A stretch of 64,000 bases of DNA from Kalaharituber pfeilii (Eukaryota > Ascomycota > Pezizomycetes > Pezizales > Pezizaceae): NCBI GenBank assembly GCA_015179045.1, contig WHUZ01000100.1, positions 1-64,000 of the forward strand, given 5' to 3'. Under the pieces are notes generated by a model. That model searched no databases. It was given only the letters and a program-made list of their open reading frames with translations, and was not told the origin of the DNA. A program made the position numbers and the translations under genes. This document shows positions 1-10,560 of this stretch, piece by piece (the first letter of the stretch is position 1; each line of letters starts with the position of its first letter).

Positions 1-334
1 TCAGTCCTCCTAAGGGCTATGGCGAGGTTGGAAGGTATTGAGGAAGTGGCACATACCAAGGGGGGGAAGGGAGGAGACAGAGTCAAGGAGGTTGTGGAGA
101 GGGTATGGTTGCAGAGGCTTCGAGGGCGTCGTGAGTATTAGAGGACTTGTGCGTAGATTTCATGGACGTTAGGCGTGCCTTATCATAGCCCAGCAGGGCT
201 GAATACTGCTGGTGATTAGAAAAGGACATTTCTGTTACCCACAATGTAGCTGCAGTGCTCTTTCTCAGCGACCTGTTCTCAATAGGCTGATTGGTCGATA
301 CTGACTTGCATGACTTCTTACCTACGTGCCCCAT
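1..334 (-). mobile_element. 5'-truncated LINE 3' end (tail A), cut by the window edge
   Basis: On the minus strand the segment ends at bases 1-32 with the tail-A hairpin (GCCATAGCCC loop GGAGG) seen many times in this window; its poly(A) lies outside the window. The minus-strand peptide upstream contains ALLGYDKARLTS, which resembles ALLDYDEARLTC encoded at 46045-46110 on the plus strand, so both are copies of one dispersed repeat. The 5' boundary is uncertain. Confidence 0.5.
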
Positions 335-555
335 AAAGTGTTTCTGTACGGCGGATCAAAGGTATATTATTTTGGGTTCCAAAACTCCATGTTGAGTTTT
401 ACAGCTTCATACCTTGTTCGCTATCATAACAAAGCAAAAGGGTCTCAGAAGCGAAGTGGGTATTCCAGCTGTCGCCTTTCTCTCTCCGCCCTCCCTCAAT
501 GCTCTCCCAAGTGGAAGAAGCAGTGCCTCGCTACCCTGAAGCTGACGCACATTAG

Positions 556-558
<3 letters not shown>

Positions 559-589
<31 letters not shown>

Positions 590-812
590 CATATCATTAC
601 TTGCCCGCCCTACGGGCTATGGCGAGATAAATAGGAGATAAAAGGAAAAGAAAAATATGATAAGGTAAAGTGAACCGGCACCAGCTCCTAACGTTCTATC
701 CACCTCAAGAGCTCCACCACAGGGTCTCCTTCTCCCTCGCCCGCCTCCTGTGGTCGGCGTAGCGCCTCCAGACCCCCTGGCCATTTCCTTCTCCACTCCT
801 GGCACCTTTCTC
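559..812 (-). mobile_element. 5'-truncated LINE, tail A, with ORF2 C-terminus
   Basis: A run of about 29 T (559-588) followed by the tail-A hairpin (about 592-626) marks the 3' end of a minus-strand retroposon. Minus-strand translation of 680-812 gives a peptide ending in WRRKWPGGLEALRRPQ, which matches the end of LINE ORF2 seen at 57583-57810 (WKRRWPGGEEHVRRP). Only the last ~70 codons are present. A second tail abuts it on the right, so copies have been inserted tandemly. Confidence 0.75.
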
Positions 813-960
813 ATTTTTTTTTTTATATCAGTACTCGCATGCCGCCCTATGGGCCATGGCGAGGTTAGGTACATGAGTAAAGGAAAGAAAGGAGAGTATA
901 ATATAATAAAATAAGCGAGTAACAATAAAGTAAAATAAGAATAAAGCCCCATCTAGCACA
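813..960 (-). mobile_element. Short LINE 3' end, tail A
   Basis: Twelve T's at 815-826 are followed by a well-paired tail-A hairpin (ACTCGC...GGCGAGGT, 834-865) and an A-rich 3' UTR. It abuts the LINE fragment at 559-812. No coding part remains and the right limit is uncertain. Confidence 0.65.
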
Positions 961-1042
961 TTATGTAAATTTAAATTTTCACACCCTGTATCTTCTATAA
1001 ATCTTCGATGTTCTTTCTGTGGAACCTATACCAATTTTGCTA

Positions 1043-1275
1043 TGTAGAAAAATATATACGATGAGGAGAGTAAGACTTAAAAATAGGACTTAATTTTCTT
1101 AATTATCTATCAATACGAAACGGTACTTCCAGACTCATATAAATACACGAAGTTGCATAAAGACAATAAACCACTATAGCTAAGTGCATGGCCCACCTTA
1201 TGGCCACTGTAGCTAAGTGCATGGCCTACTTCATGGCCCTCACTCTAGCGGTGCACCTTAGCGTGGTTTCCAACA
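1043..1275 (-). repeat. 3' LTR of the copia element
   Basis: This 233-bp LTR reads TGTAGAAAAA...TTTCCAACA on the plus strand. It matches 6061-6292 except for one base indel in CTTC(A)TGG and one G/A difference near 1119. An internal duplication (AGCTAAGTGCATGGCC twice, about 1177-1228) is present in both LTRs. Confidence 0.95.
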
Positions 1276-1389
1276 CTCCCACTCAACTGAGTGTTTCAAT
1301 CCTGTAGCCTCCTCAAAACTCTCGATGCCTTATGCATACCACCGTAGCAAAAACCCTGTAGGAAAAAAGCTTACGTGAGAGAAAGAGTA

Positions 1390-4300
1390 CTACCCCAGAA
1401 ATGCCTTGACACCAGTCCCTTCCATGAGGTATTCACGTTTTACCCGAGCCAATGCCTTTGTACAGATATCAGCTAGATTCTCTTCACTTTTCACATACTC
1501 AAGTGAGATTGCTCCAGATTCAATAGCATCACGGATAAAGTGATGTCGAATCGCAATGTGCTTGGTTCTATTGTGATACTTCGGATCTTTAGCCAGGTCC
1601 AGAGCTCCATTGTTGTCGATTCGAATAAGTTGTCCACTTTGTTCATAATGCCCAGACTTACTAGCAGGCTCCCACTTGCTCTTGATTTCGTTGAACAGTC
1701 TTCGTAGCCATATACCTTCTTTGCAGGCTTCTGTAGCAGCCATATATTCTGCTTCAGTTGTAGAAAGTGCTACTGTAGGTTGTCGTCTAGATTGCCAAGA
1801 GATTGCAGCACCAGCAAGTGTAAAGATATAACCAGAAGTTGATCTACGAGTATCAATATCACCAACCCAATCAGAATCACTGTAGCCTAAAGGAGGATGA
1901 TATCCAATGATATGTTTTATACCTGTACTTTGGAATAGAAGGCCATGTTGACGAGTATGCTGAAGGTATCGAAGTACTCGTTTTGCAGCTGCTAGGTGTT
2001 GAGCTAAAGGAGCAGCATTGTACTGTCCAAGTGTAGATACTGTGTAGGCCAAGTCAGGTCGTGTTCCAAGCATTGCATACATAAGTTTTCCAACAAGTGA
2101 CTGGTATTGCTGTACTTCGGCTGGTGTTAGAGTAGCATTGATCTCTCTGGGAGCTTGTAACTTAGTATTTGGGTCGAGTGGAGTAGAAACTCCCTTGCAG
2201 CGTTCCATGCCGAAATGCCTTAGCATGTTACTAATGTACTTGCTTTGGTGTAGCCAGATTTTCCGATTTAGCCGGTCTCGAGTAATTTCTAATCCAATGA
2301 ACAGCTTAGCGGCTCCGAGGTCTTTCATATTGTATTTGCTGGTGAGCTGTTCCTTAATCTGGCTCTTGAGTGCAGAATTGGATGAAAAAATCAGAATGTC
2401 ATCAACCCAGAGCAGTAGTAGGATCCCAGACATAATATAAAGATTTGGATCTTCAGCTGAGCGGTGGAAGCCAATAGATATTAGGTATCCATCAATATCA
2501 GAATACCACGCTCGTGGTGCCTGCTTAAGACCGTACAGGGCTTTCCGGAGTCTGCAAACCTGCAGCTGGTTGCTATTGTTGCTGAAACCTTCTGGTAGCT
2601 CCATATAGACTTCCTCATCGAGTTCGGGGTGAAGGAAAGCTGTGACAACGTCCATTTGATCAATATCGAGATAATGTTCTGCAGCAATAGCTATTAGCAT
2701 TCGAACTGTAGCAAATTTAGCAACTGGGGCAAAGGTTTCTTCATAGTCAATTCCTGCTTTCTGCTCGTAGCCTTTAATCACAAGGCGAGCTTTATATCTT
2801 GTACTCCCATCAATATTCTGCTTCAATTTATATACCCATTTACAGCCTATCACACTCTTACTCTCAGGTACTTGGGCTCGGTCAACAAGCTCCCAAGTCT
2901 GGTTCACCAATAGTGAATTATACTCATCACCCATAGCTTCTTCCCACTGAACACAGTCAGGGCTTTGCATAGCTTGCCGGTAGCTAGTCGGCTCACCAAT
3001 TGCCTCCTTTACTGGTCTCACCTGGAATGCTCTTGTTGGGGTGGTTTGCTCAGATCTCCGTAGAGCATCTGCCAATGCATAGAGAGTTTCAAGCCTTCCT
3101 TCGTCAGGCGTGGCTTGTAGAGTGCCAGATTCTAGTGCATGACAGCACCTAGATATCTCATCACTTGCATTTTGCATAGTGGACGCGCGAATTGTGTGGT
3201 CTGCAGGGATATTGAGATCTACCGCATGTGAGCGGTGTGGACGTAAGCATGATTGTAGACTTTCTACAATTTCTTCTCCAAGACGTATGCGTGGACGTAA
3301 TTGCATGACAGGCTCTACATGTGGAGATGTAGTAGTAGGTATTACTGGTTCAGCAACCTCTGTAATTCTGTCTTCTGACTGAATATCTAACATATCAGTA
3401 TCCACTTGTTCTGTACTGGTAGGCACAGTACTCGGTTGCTCGGTGCTAGTACTACCGAAGGGTCGCTTTTCATCAAAAACGACATTGGCCACATAGTATG
3501 CACGACGGCCTTGTGGGTCCCAAACTCGCCACTGCTTGGTTGTGTTAGGTGCATAGCCTAGAAATATACACTGCTGGGACTTTGCTTGCATGGCACGGCG
3601 CCTTTGCTTAGGAATATGGGTATAGGCATGGCATCCAAAAATGCGAAGGTGATGCAGGGCTGGCTTCTTGCCATACCACGCCTCATAGGGTGTGGTGTTC
3701 TCGAGAGCTCTTGTAGGTGATCTATTCAGAATGTACACAGCTGTCGCAGTAGCCTCAGCCCAGAATTCCTCATCAAGTTTTGCAGCACACATCATAGACA
3801 CTGCCATCTCCTTGATGGTCCTTATCTTTCTTTCACTGACTCCATTCTGATGTTGGGTATATGGTGCACTTGGTTCATAGGAGATGCCACTGCTTGACAG
3901 GATGCCTCGAAATCTGCGATTGTCATACTCTCCTTTGCCATTGTCACACCTGAAACGCCTAATAACTCTCCCACTTTCCTTCTCTACATGTGCCTTAAAG
4001 TCTTGGAAAGTAGTGCATACTTCTTCCACTGTTTTGGACTGAAGAATATATAGCCACGTCATGCGTGTAAAGTCATCAATGTAGAGGAGGAAGTACTTGG
4101 AGTTTCCAGGGGTGATGGGAAATGGACCTGCAGAGTCAGAGTGGATGAGTTGAAGAGGCTCAGTTGCCCTCTCAGATAGAGTTCGATTAATAGTGACTTT
4201 TTGTTTGCCTTGAAGACATGGAAAACAGGTGCTGTCCGGTTTCGAGAGTTCTGCCTTTGGAAGCTCTATACCTGTTCCAAGGCCATTTGCAAGTGCTTTG

Positions 4301-5001
4301 ACAGAACCAGTATTGAGATGCCCGAGGCGGTAATGCCAGAGTTCGAGTTTAGTCAGGGGCATATCTGATTCAGTAGGTGGATTGCAGAATTCAGCAGTGG
4401 TAGGCATACCAGTAGGCATGGCTGTAGGCACGGCAGCAGGTACAGCGGTGGCAGGTATACCAGTAGGCATGGCTGTAGGCACGGTGGCAGGTACAGCGGT
4501 GGCAGGTATGGATGCGAGAGCTGTTCGGAAGGCGTTTACATTCAAAACATACATTCCATTGTTTCTTTTTGCTGTAGTGAGTAGTTGATGATTGTGTGAG
4601 ATTGTACAAGTTCCTTGCCTAAAGAGAAGACTGAATCCAGCTTCATCTGCTTTCCCTACTGAGAAAAGATTACATTTGAGATCTGGTACATATAGTACTG
4701 ATTCAAGTGTTAACAGATGGTTGGTAGCCGTAGTGTTACCCTGAATATGGACAGTTCCTATTGCTGTAGCAAGAATAGAGTAATTGTCACCTAGTAGTAG
4801 TTTGCGTGGTTTAGCCAGTCTTTTGTAGCTTATAAAATCTGATAGGGTAGAACACATGTGGTCAGAAGCACCAGAATCAATATACCAGGTTCTACGCTGG
4901 CTGTTACTGAGAGCGGCTCTAGTCATAGAGGCCTTTGCGGTGGTGTAGACTCTTACTGCTCCCACTAGCGAACGCTTCAGGTTGCGCCATATACATATCA
5001 C
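1390..5001 (-). CDS. Copia-type Pol polyprotein (protease, integrase, RT, RNase H)
   Basis: The ORF encodes 1203 aa. Aspartic protease is at about residues 38-130, with active site DSGAS (D42). The integrase zinc-binding part starts at WHYRLGHL (about 222), followed by the integrase core with D (IHSDSAG), D (RCDNGKGEY) and E (QNGVSERK). The reverse transcriptase contains WVYKLK, AFLHPELDEEVYM, YGLKQAPRAWY and the catalytic WVDDILIF. The RNase H has YSDSDWVGD, STTEAEY and KHIAIRHHFIRD. No stop interrupts these domains, so the enzyme portion looks functional. The upstream Gag and its CCHC knuckle are missing; the ATG at 5001 is simply the first one in the open frame. The ORF is unusually short for copia (typically 1300-1500 aa with Gag). 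Confidence 0.92.
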   Translation of the reverse strand: MICIWRNLKRSLVGAVRVYTTAKASMTRAALSNSQRRTWYIDSGASDHMCSTLSDFISYKRLAKPRKLLLGDNYSILATAIGTVHIQGNTTATNHLLTLESVLYVPDLKCNLFSVGKADEAGFSLLFRQGTCTISHNHQLLTTAKRNNGMYVLNVNAFRTALASIPATAVPATVPTAMPTGIPATAVPAAVPTAMPTGMPTTAEFCNPPTESDMPLTKLELWHYRLGHLNTGSVKALANGLGTGIELPKAELSKPDSTCFPCLQGKQKVTINRTLSERATEPLQLIHSDSAGPFPITPGNSKYFLLYIDDFTRMTWLYILQSKTVEEVCTTFQDFKAHVEKESGRVIRRFRCDNGKGEYDNRRFRGILSSSGISYEPSAPYTQHQNGVSERKIRTIKEMAVSMMCAAKLDEEFWAEATATAVYILNRSPTRALENTTPYEAWYGKKPALHHLRIFGCHAYTHIPKQRRRAMQAKSQQCIFLGYAPNTTKQWRVWDPQGRRAYYVANVVFDEKRPFGSTSTEQPSTVPTSTEQVDTDMLDIQSEDRITEVAEPVIPTTTSPHVEPVMQLRPRIRLGEEIVESLQSCLRPHRSHAVDLNIPADHTIRASTMQNASDEISRCCHALESGTLQATPDEGRLETLYALADALRRSEQTTPTRAFQVRPVKEAIGEPTSYRQAMQSPDCVQWEEAMGDEYNSLLVNQTWELVDRAQVPESKSVIGCKWVYKLKQNIDGSTRYKARLVIKGYEQKAGIDYEETFAPVAKFATVRMLIAIAAEHYLDIDQMDVVTAFLHPELDEEVYMELPEGFSNNSNQLQVCRLRKALYGLKQAPRAWYSDIDGYLISIGFHRSAEDPNLYIMSGILLLLWVDDILIFSSNSALKSQIKEQLTSKYNMKDLGAAKLFIGLEITRDRLNRKIWLHQSKYISNMLRHFGMERCKGVSTPLDPNTKLQAPREINATLTPAEVQQYQSLVGKLMYAMLGTRPDLAYTVSTLGQYNAAPLAQHLAAAKRVLRYLQHTRQHGLLFQSTGIKHIIGYHPPLGYSDSDWVGDIDTRRSTSGYIFTLAGAAISWQSRRQPTVALSTTEAEYMAATEACKEGIWLRRLFNEIKSKWEPASKSGHYEQSGQLIRIDNNGALDLAKDPKYHNRTKHIAIRHHFIRDAIESGAISLEYVKSEENLADICTKALARVKREYLMEGTGVKAFLG
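4405..4508 (-). repeat. In-frame 54-bp tandem duplication in pol
   Basis: Two copies of a 54-bp unit encode the repeated peptide PATAVPAAVPTAMPTG between protease and integrase. The unit preserves the reading frame, so it extends a linker rather than breaking the protein. Confidence 0.8.
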
Positions 5002-5039
5002 AATGTGGTAAACTTAGCCACTAATGCGAAGGTCTCACC

Positions 5040-5700
5040 AGCACCTTCTACATGCTTATAGTGCTTCATTAACAAGGCGAGCGATCATGCGAGTACTGAT
5101 CTCAGCAACTCCTTATATACCCATTTGCAACCAATCATACCCTTACTCGATGGCGGGACTTAAATAAGCTCCCATATATATGTAGGTCGAATCTCCTCAG
5201 AGCATTCACCAGGCCAGAGCTTCAAGTCTTCCCTTGTCAGGCGTAACTTGCGGGTTCCAGATTCTAGTGCGTAGCAGCACCTAGAGATCTCTTCACTTGC
5301 GTTATGCATAGTGGATGCATGAATTGTGAAGTGCAAAGCCACCTGGCATATACATATGCAGGGGCGTTTCTCGGGTCTTTACCACTCATAATTGAGCTGG
5401 TAGCTATCACAGAATTCTTACTACTCATACTTTGAGCTGGTTGTGGCTGCACGCAAGTAGCGTGGATAGGATCTCTTCAGCAGCAGCTGCTGCTACCAGG
5501 TACTCAGTCCTCTAGCCGAAACATTCGCCATATCAGTATTCTCCATACTAGTAAGTATACTTAACTGCTTAGGTGAGCGATAATGAAAACACAACTTCAG
5601 CCACAAAGTATGCATGATGCAGTTCCCAAACTCATCATCGCATTACTTTTGAAGCCTAATAATTCTCCCACTTTCGTTCAATAAACACAACATAGTTTTT
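5040..5700 (-). pseudogene. Scrambled, diverged pol-like segment in place of gag
   Basis: Several blocks resemble the element's own pol at DNA level, in the same orientation and order but separated by deletions. 5078-5180 resembles the RT start at 2780-2900 (shared CTTATATACCCATTTGCA-like stretch). 5200-5340 resembles 3110-3200 (peptide ASTMHNASEEISRCC versus ASTMQNASDEISRCC). 5590-5650 resembles 3475-3535. The divergence is far higher than between the LTRs, so this is a fragment of an older related element captured before the recent transposition. Confidence 0.75.
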
Positions 5701-6045
5701 ATATATGTGTACATATGCTATACATAGCATATGGAGGACCAATATGTTGACTTGCTGAGTGAGATTGCAGGCAGGCAAGCGGAATCTGGTGTAGAGGCCA
5801 ACGAGGTTCCATGATGCACTCGAGGGGCATTCGGTTGATCGTGACATTCAGGCTTAATGTCTAAATTGTTTATGGTAGTGTTATCCGTATCCGAGTGGGT
5901 GTAGCGCTGCCAGTTTCTCATGAAGATCGGGGAATCTGAATGTGGACAGTAGATGATGGATGCGAGGAAATGCGATGAGCAGTAAGTGCGATCAAAAGCG
6001 GCTGCAACAAAATGCGACTTGAATGCGGTGGACTGATTTGCACAG

Positions 6046-6060
6046 TCCGGGCTCATAACC
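6046..6060 (-). promoter_or_regulatory. Primer-binding site, internal tRNA-iMet type
   Basis: Immediately inside the 5' LTR the minus strand reads GGTTATGAGCCCGG. This is complementary to the anticodon stem-loop of initiator tRNA-Met (GGGCTCATAACC), not to a tRNA 3' end. Drosophila copia is known to prime from such a tRNA-iMet half molecule. The same site occurs in the second copia element at 35530. Confidence 0.8.
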
Positions 6061-6292
6061 TGTAGAAAAATATATACGATGAGGAGAGTAAGACTTAAAA
6101 ATAGGACTTAATTTTCTTAATTATCTATCAATACAAAACGGTACTTCCAGACTCATATAAATACACGAAGTTGCATAAAGACAATAAACCACTATAGCTA
6201 AGTGCATGGCCCACCTTATGGCCACTGTAGCTAAGTGCATGGCCTACTTCTGGCCCTCACTCTAGCGGTGCACCTTAGCGTGGTTTCCAACA
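6061..6292 (-). repeat. 5' LTR of the copia element
   Basis: This 232-bp LTR is the near-identical partner of 1043-1275. It is followed outward by TGCTA, the right copy of the 5-bp target duplication. Confidence 0.95.
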
Positions 6293-6451
6293 TGCTAAAA
6301 GGAATGTCAAGAGTGGTAATATGGTTAAGTAAGTACCAAGTGGGGCTGTGCAGGTTATGGAGAACTACCCCGCTAAGTGAAAGCCCCAGAATACCGTACT
6401 AGGTTGTGTTTCACGCCATTCATGGCCGAGATGTCCAGAATGAGTAGTCCG

Positions 6452-6775
6452 GATTTTTTTTTTTTTTTTAAATATCAGTGATCGCGTGCCGCCCTAAAGG
6501 CTATGGCGATATTAAATACATAGAAAATAATTCGAAGGGAAAAGGAAAAGGAAAGATAACAATAACCCGGTCCATCCCGTTGAAACACCGAAAAGTTCCA
6601 TGTGAGGTCTATTGTTCCATCCAATCCAGCAGAGCTATAGTATAAGTTGCCCTTCGTCCTCCTTGCCCGGCCTGAGTAGTGCGTTCCTTCTCCCGGACCA
6701 CCGAGTTTTCCATATCCGACATCTCTCCAGCAGGTGGTCCGTGGTTTCTACTTCTAAGGCTAGTAGCCTGTATAC
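6452..6775 (-). mobile_element. 5'-truncated LINE, tail A (ATCGC...GCGAT subtype)
   Basis: Fifteen T's (6454-6468) and a tail-A hairpin with A...T outer pair (GATCGC...GGCGATA) end a minus-strand LINE fragment. Minus-strand translation of 6640-6770 gives TTDHLLERCRIWKTRW, the ORF2 C-terminal knuckle region. The body carries stops. A C-rich run and A-rich tract follow at 6788-6830. Confidence 0.75.
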
Positions 6776-6849
6776 GAGGTTACGTGACCCCCCCCCCCTC
6801 CAAAAAAAAAAAAAAAGAAAGAAAAAAAAGTATCCTCTGACCTAGAGGC

Positions 6850-8240
6850 CGTCACGCATGCAAATTGCACCTCTTTGGAGCTAGCTGCCCATTTTGGTAG
6901 CAAAAGTCCTTACGGCATCTCATCTGCATCCTAACCTCCAAGCTTGTCAACATGACGTACCGGGCCACGGCAGGTATAGAACTATCAAGTTCGAAGGTTC
7001 AGAGATTTTGTACAACTATGGTATCATCTAGCTAGACTTAGATTTACAGGCTCAAACATTTATTTCGTTGATTGGCATAATCTTAGCTAGTAGCACTAGT
7101 ACCACTTGTAAGCATTTCATGCCCTGATATTGAATACCCGAGCATTTGGTTAGCCCCTCAACCTGTTACATTCGGTCTTAAGAGAAGCTTCTCCTTCAGG
7201 AAGAAAAGTCCCTAGCTTTCATGCACTCCTCAAACCCTACATACTTGATTCTACTGTATTGTTTATACAAGTCCTGTGTTGACTTTAACTACTTCGGATT
7301 TAGAACTGATCCCGGTGAGCGGTACAGGGCAATTCGAGTTTCCCTAGGACCGATATTTGAGTTGATAGACTCTGGAGCTGAAGTGCAGCAAAAAAAAATT
7401 CGGAGGTGTCAATGTGATGAAGGTAGCATATCTGCACCGCGCAATATTGTGGATTGGTAATTGTATGTGTATTGATACTACTAGGAAACCCAAACAGAAA
7501 AGGGAGAGAATGCTGTTCCTATTGACAGGCACTCATTTACTAGTTGAATAGATAAGCTGCAGTTGAACCGCCGTTGGTGAATTTTACTGACTAAAGGCAA
7601 TCTTTGATTGAGTCCGCTTTACAGAACTTTGTGGCAGTGATACTCGCACAATTTCACTCATTACGTGCTATAAATTAGAATTCGCATCAATCCCGCACAT
7701 CATCTTTTTCGCCGAGATTGTCATGTCTTGGTTTGCTTGCCTTCGGTTGGTGAGCTATGTCCTCATGTTTACGATCCATTCTCATGGGGGTGGGTGGCTG
7801 GTAGCACAACAGTCGTTGTATTATTGTTGCACAAAAATTGTGGTTATTTATAATTAATGCTGCGGCTACTAGCTATCTGAGCTCCTGCGGCATAATCTGG
7901 CGCTCTCCCGTCAGTAAAGGAGAATATTTGCGTATGACTGTTGGTTCTTATAGATTGAACTAGAGAGACACTCTACTAAGTGAATTTAGGAATAGAAGAG
8001 ATCAGAATTCGGCTCAGGTTTTGCTCTTGAGCATGGATAATGGGCTTGAGGAATAAGCAAAAGGATTATCTTCTGACAAATGAATTAACACGTTCGAGCC
8101 TTGGCCAGCAACTTCCTATACTTTCCTCTGCTTAGAAGACTTTGTCACTCCTTTATCCCTCAGCCTCACCTCGTTGAGATCCACCTTTCACCCACGAAGT
8201 ATTACTGGAGGACTTGCTCGCCAGATAATGCGATGAGCAC
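6850..8240. other. No recognisable gene
   Basis: Only short shadow ORFs (<80 codons) occur here. I see no conserved domain, repeat or RNA gene in this stretch. Confidence 0.4.
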
Positions 8241-8648
8241 CATGTGAGTCTGCTAATTTGCAGAGTACACTTTGCTATACAATACATGTCGACATCCGGG
8301 TTTCGATGCATCATGTCTCCACCCCAATGGCCTCATTCATTGCTCGAAAACCGAAATCTTGCCTATGGCAGCCAACCGAACACGACCCCTGTGTGTGCAG
8401 CTGGCTGTGTCCTGGCAATCCAGTGAACAGCAATGGCCTAGCTAAAATAGTGCTAGTGTGCAGTTGCAATTGTTCAGCGCCACCCAAGTTCAACGTCGAC
8501 ACGACGGATAGATGGAGATAGATCCGGTGCCACTCCCTAGACAACCTGGAAAGAACAAGAAATCAAGGATCCGGGTGGTAGGTTGCATTACCGCCACGCG
8601 CTGGTTTTGATGTATGCATAGCACTTGAACTGATCGCGCACCTCGCCT

Positions 8649-8730
8649 TTTTTTTTTTTTTTTTGTTTATATATACCTGTACTCGCGTGCCGCCCCGGGG
8701 GCTATGGCAAGATTACGTACAAAATGATAA
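8649..8730 (-). mobile_element. Short LINE 3' end, tail A
   Basis: Fifteen T's at 8650-8664 are followed by a degenerate tail-A hairpin (ACTCGCGTGCCGCC...GGCTATGGCAAG). No coding part follows before the long-TIR transposon starts at 8782. Confidence 0.6.
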
Positions 8731-9148
8731 TGACATAGACATAGGGAATACAGTCGGACGGTGCTATAACGAACCCCGCTACCATCACCGATGGGGTATT
8801 GATGTGCCCACCGGTAATGATGCGCCCTCTTGGCACTCCTCCTCACGCATTTTCCCATCGTATTACTTATTGTAGGCATACAACATATATTAGAATTACA
8901 TACTACAAGGCTAATTCCATGTCGCTAAATCAGAATATTTTATCAGAATCATAAAAAAATCAGAAGATCAAGATCTCTGATTAAATCTGTCATTCTCTAT
9001 CTAAAAAAAGACCTCCTTGCAAATGACCTATCTAATATCATCCAATATTAAGATATTATTATAGAGACTTATCAATTCTTATTCATTGTACATCAGTCTA
9101 TTAAGTTATAGTCAGCAATTGCATATAGAATTCATCTGGAATGCAGTA

Positions 9149-10004
9149 CTGTAGTTCACCACTTTCCCGGACACCCCACTTTCCCGGACACATTTACCAC
9201 CAAAACTGCGCAACTTTCGCACTCAATATCTCAACAACCATAACAGCATTTGTGAATGCGCTTTGTATAGCTATTAGACAAAGTGTAATTCTTGCTATCT
9301 AGCACTTTTTCTTCATCAAAAATTGTGGGTGCAAAGGGATTATGGCTTGTCGCATTTTTGTTGGAAGGCTTGGCATTTATTTGTATGGGATCTCCATACA
9401 AAACGTTCATAAGACTTGAATATAGTCCTACTCTTCAACGCTAATTACAATAGCTATAATAGTATATGTCCAGAATCACCTGAAGAGTTATAGTAAGGTG
9501 CTGCATTTAGTTTACTTTCATTTGTTGAATTGTAGAGTTGGTGTACAACTATCTACTTTTGGGTGTGTTTCTCATACAAATGGTTTCTATGGGAAATATG
9601 AATATTGTGAATGATTTCACAACCACTACAGGTATTACCTAACTACGTTGCTCATAGTTTCCAACTGAGTGATTCTATTGAATGTGAGGGTCTGAGTTTT
9701 TTTCATGAATTGATTGCATGTGTAGCATGCAGAATTCGGGGGCGGTGACATTTGTATGGAGATCCCATACAAATAAATGCCAAGCCTTCCAACAAAAATG
9801 CGACAAGCCATAATCCCTTTGCACCCACAATTTTTGATGAAGAAAAAGTGCTAGATAGCAAGAATTACACTTTGTCTAATAGCTATACAAAGCGCATTCA
9901 CAAATGCTGTTATGGTTGTTGAGATATTGAGTGCGAAAGTTGCGCAGTTTTGGTGGTAAATGTGTCCGGGAAAGTGGGGTGTCCGGGAAAGTGGTGAACT
10001 ACAG
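9149..10004. mobile_element. Nested 856-bp inverted-repeat element with about 255-bp TIRs
   Basis: 9149-9404 and about 9750-10004 are virtually perfect inverted copies starting CTGTAGTTCACCAC, with the motif TTTCCCGGACACCCC repeated twice. TA flanks both ends (9147-9148 and 10005-10006). The near identity of the arms contrasts with the older host element, so this insertion came later. The central 340 bp has no ORF. It is a non-autonomous TA-target element, probably mobilised by a pogo/Tc1-type transposase elsewhere. Confidence 0.9.
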
Positions 10005-10050
10005 TATACCTTCAAATATATAAATAAAATTCAGATTCTTAGGCTAATCT

Positions 10051-10560
10051 TTAGATCTTAATGTCATTATCAGTATCCTCACAGTCTTCAGATGATCCAG
10101 AAATGCTAGGACTTGATATAGTGGTAGTTGAAGGACTAGAGATAATGAATGTAGCCTCATTTAAGGGCTCTGGTAGAGATGATGAGCTCTGTAGCTCAAA
10201 ATTCGCTAATGATACTTCTCTGGCTACCCCCTCCCTTAGCTGTTTAGACCCTCCCCGAACATCAACCATAGGAGTTCCTCGGCCGTGGACCCATGTGCGA
10301 ACTGCTCTATGACTCCTCATTGCAGTCCGCTTAGCTACTTTATGTTTCTTCTCATCTTGCTTCTATTTTACCCTCTTTTTATGCTCTTTCATACCTAATC
10401 ACCTTTTTTCCTCAATAGCCTCTTTTCCCTTTTTTGACAGCATTCTGCTACTTCTCTGCTTTCTCAACCTGTTTTTCTGCTTTCAGAATCTTTTACACTG
10501 CTGCTCTTAACTTCTTCTCTGTTACGGGCTCACCACAACTGTAGGGCGGGTGGTTGGTAG
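10051..10560 (-). pseudogene. Degraded ORF inside transposon 1, possibly a transposase C-terminus
   Basis: A minus-strand ORF (10320-10051, 89 aa) has an acidic, serine-rich end (SGSSEDCEDTDNDIKI). Upstream, broken frames give lysine/glutamate-rich coiled-coil-like sequence and the peptide HPPYSCGEPVTEKK near 10545-10500. A similar peptide, CPPYGCGEPITRQ, is encoded in transposon 2 at 12520-12560. The shared peptide suggests both come from one parent protein. Assignment to a transposase is inference from context only. Confidence 0.4.

Larger units (their letters stand above)
1043..6292 (-). mobile_element. Ty1/copia LTR retrotransposon, gag-less
   Basis: The element is delimited by two LTRs (1043-1275 and 6061-6292) that begin TG and end CA, and by a perfect 5-bp target duplication TGCTA at 1038-1042 and 6293-6297. 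It reads on the minus strand: 5' LTR at 6292-6061, primer site, a rearranged leader, one long pol ORF (5001-1390), a purine-rich tract beside 1276, then the 3' LTR. The LTRs differ only by a one-base indel and one substitution, so the insertion is recent. No gag coding sequence is visible; the space is filled by scrambled pol-like sequence. It would therefore need Gag in trans. Confidence 0.95.

Noticed and set aside
407..592. ORFs with poly-Lys or poly-Phe stretches (also at 14402-14784, 25340-25531, 33139-33570, 55044-55351)
   Set aside because: They are poly(A)/poly(T) retroposon tails translated by chance.
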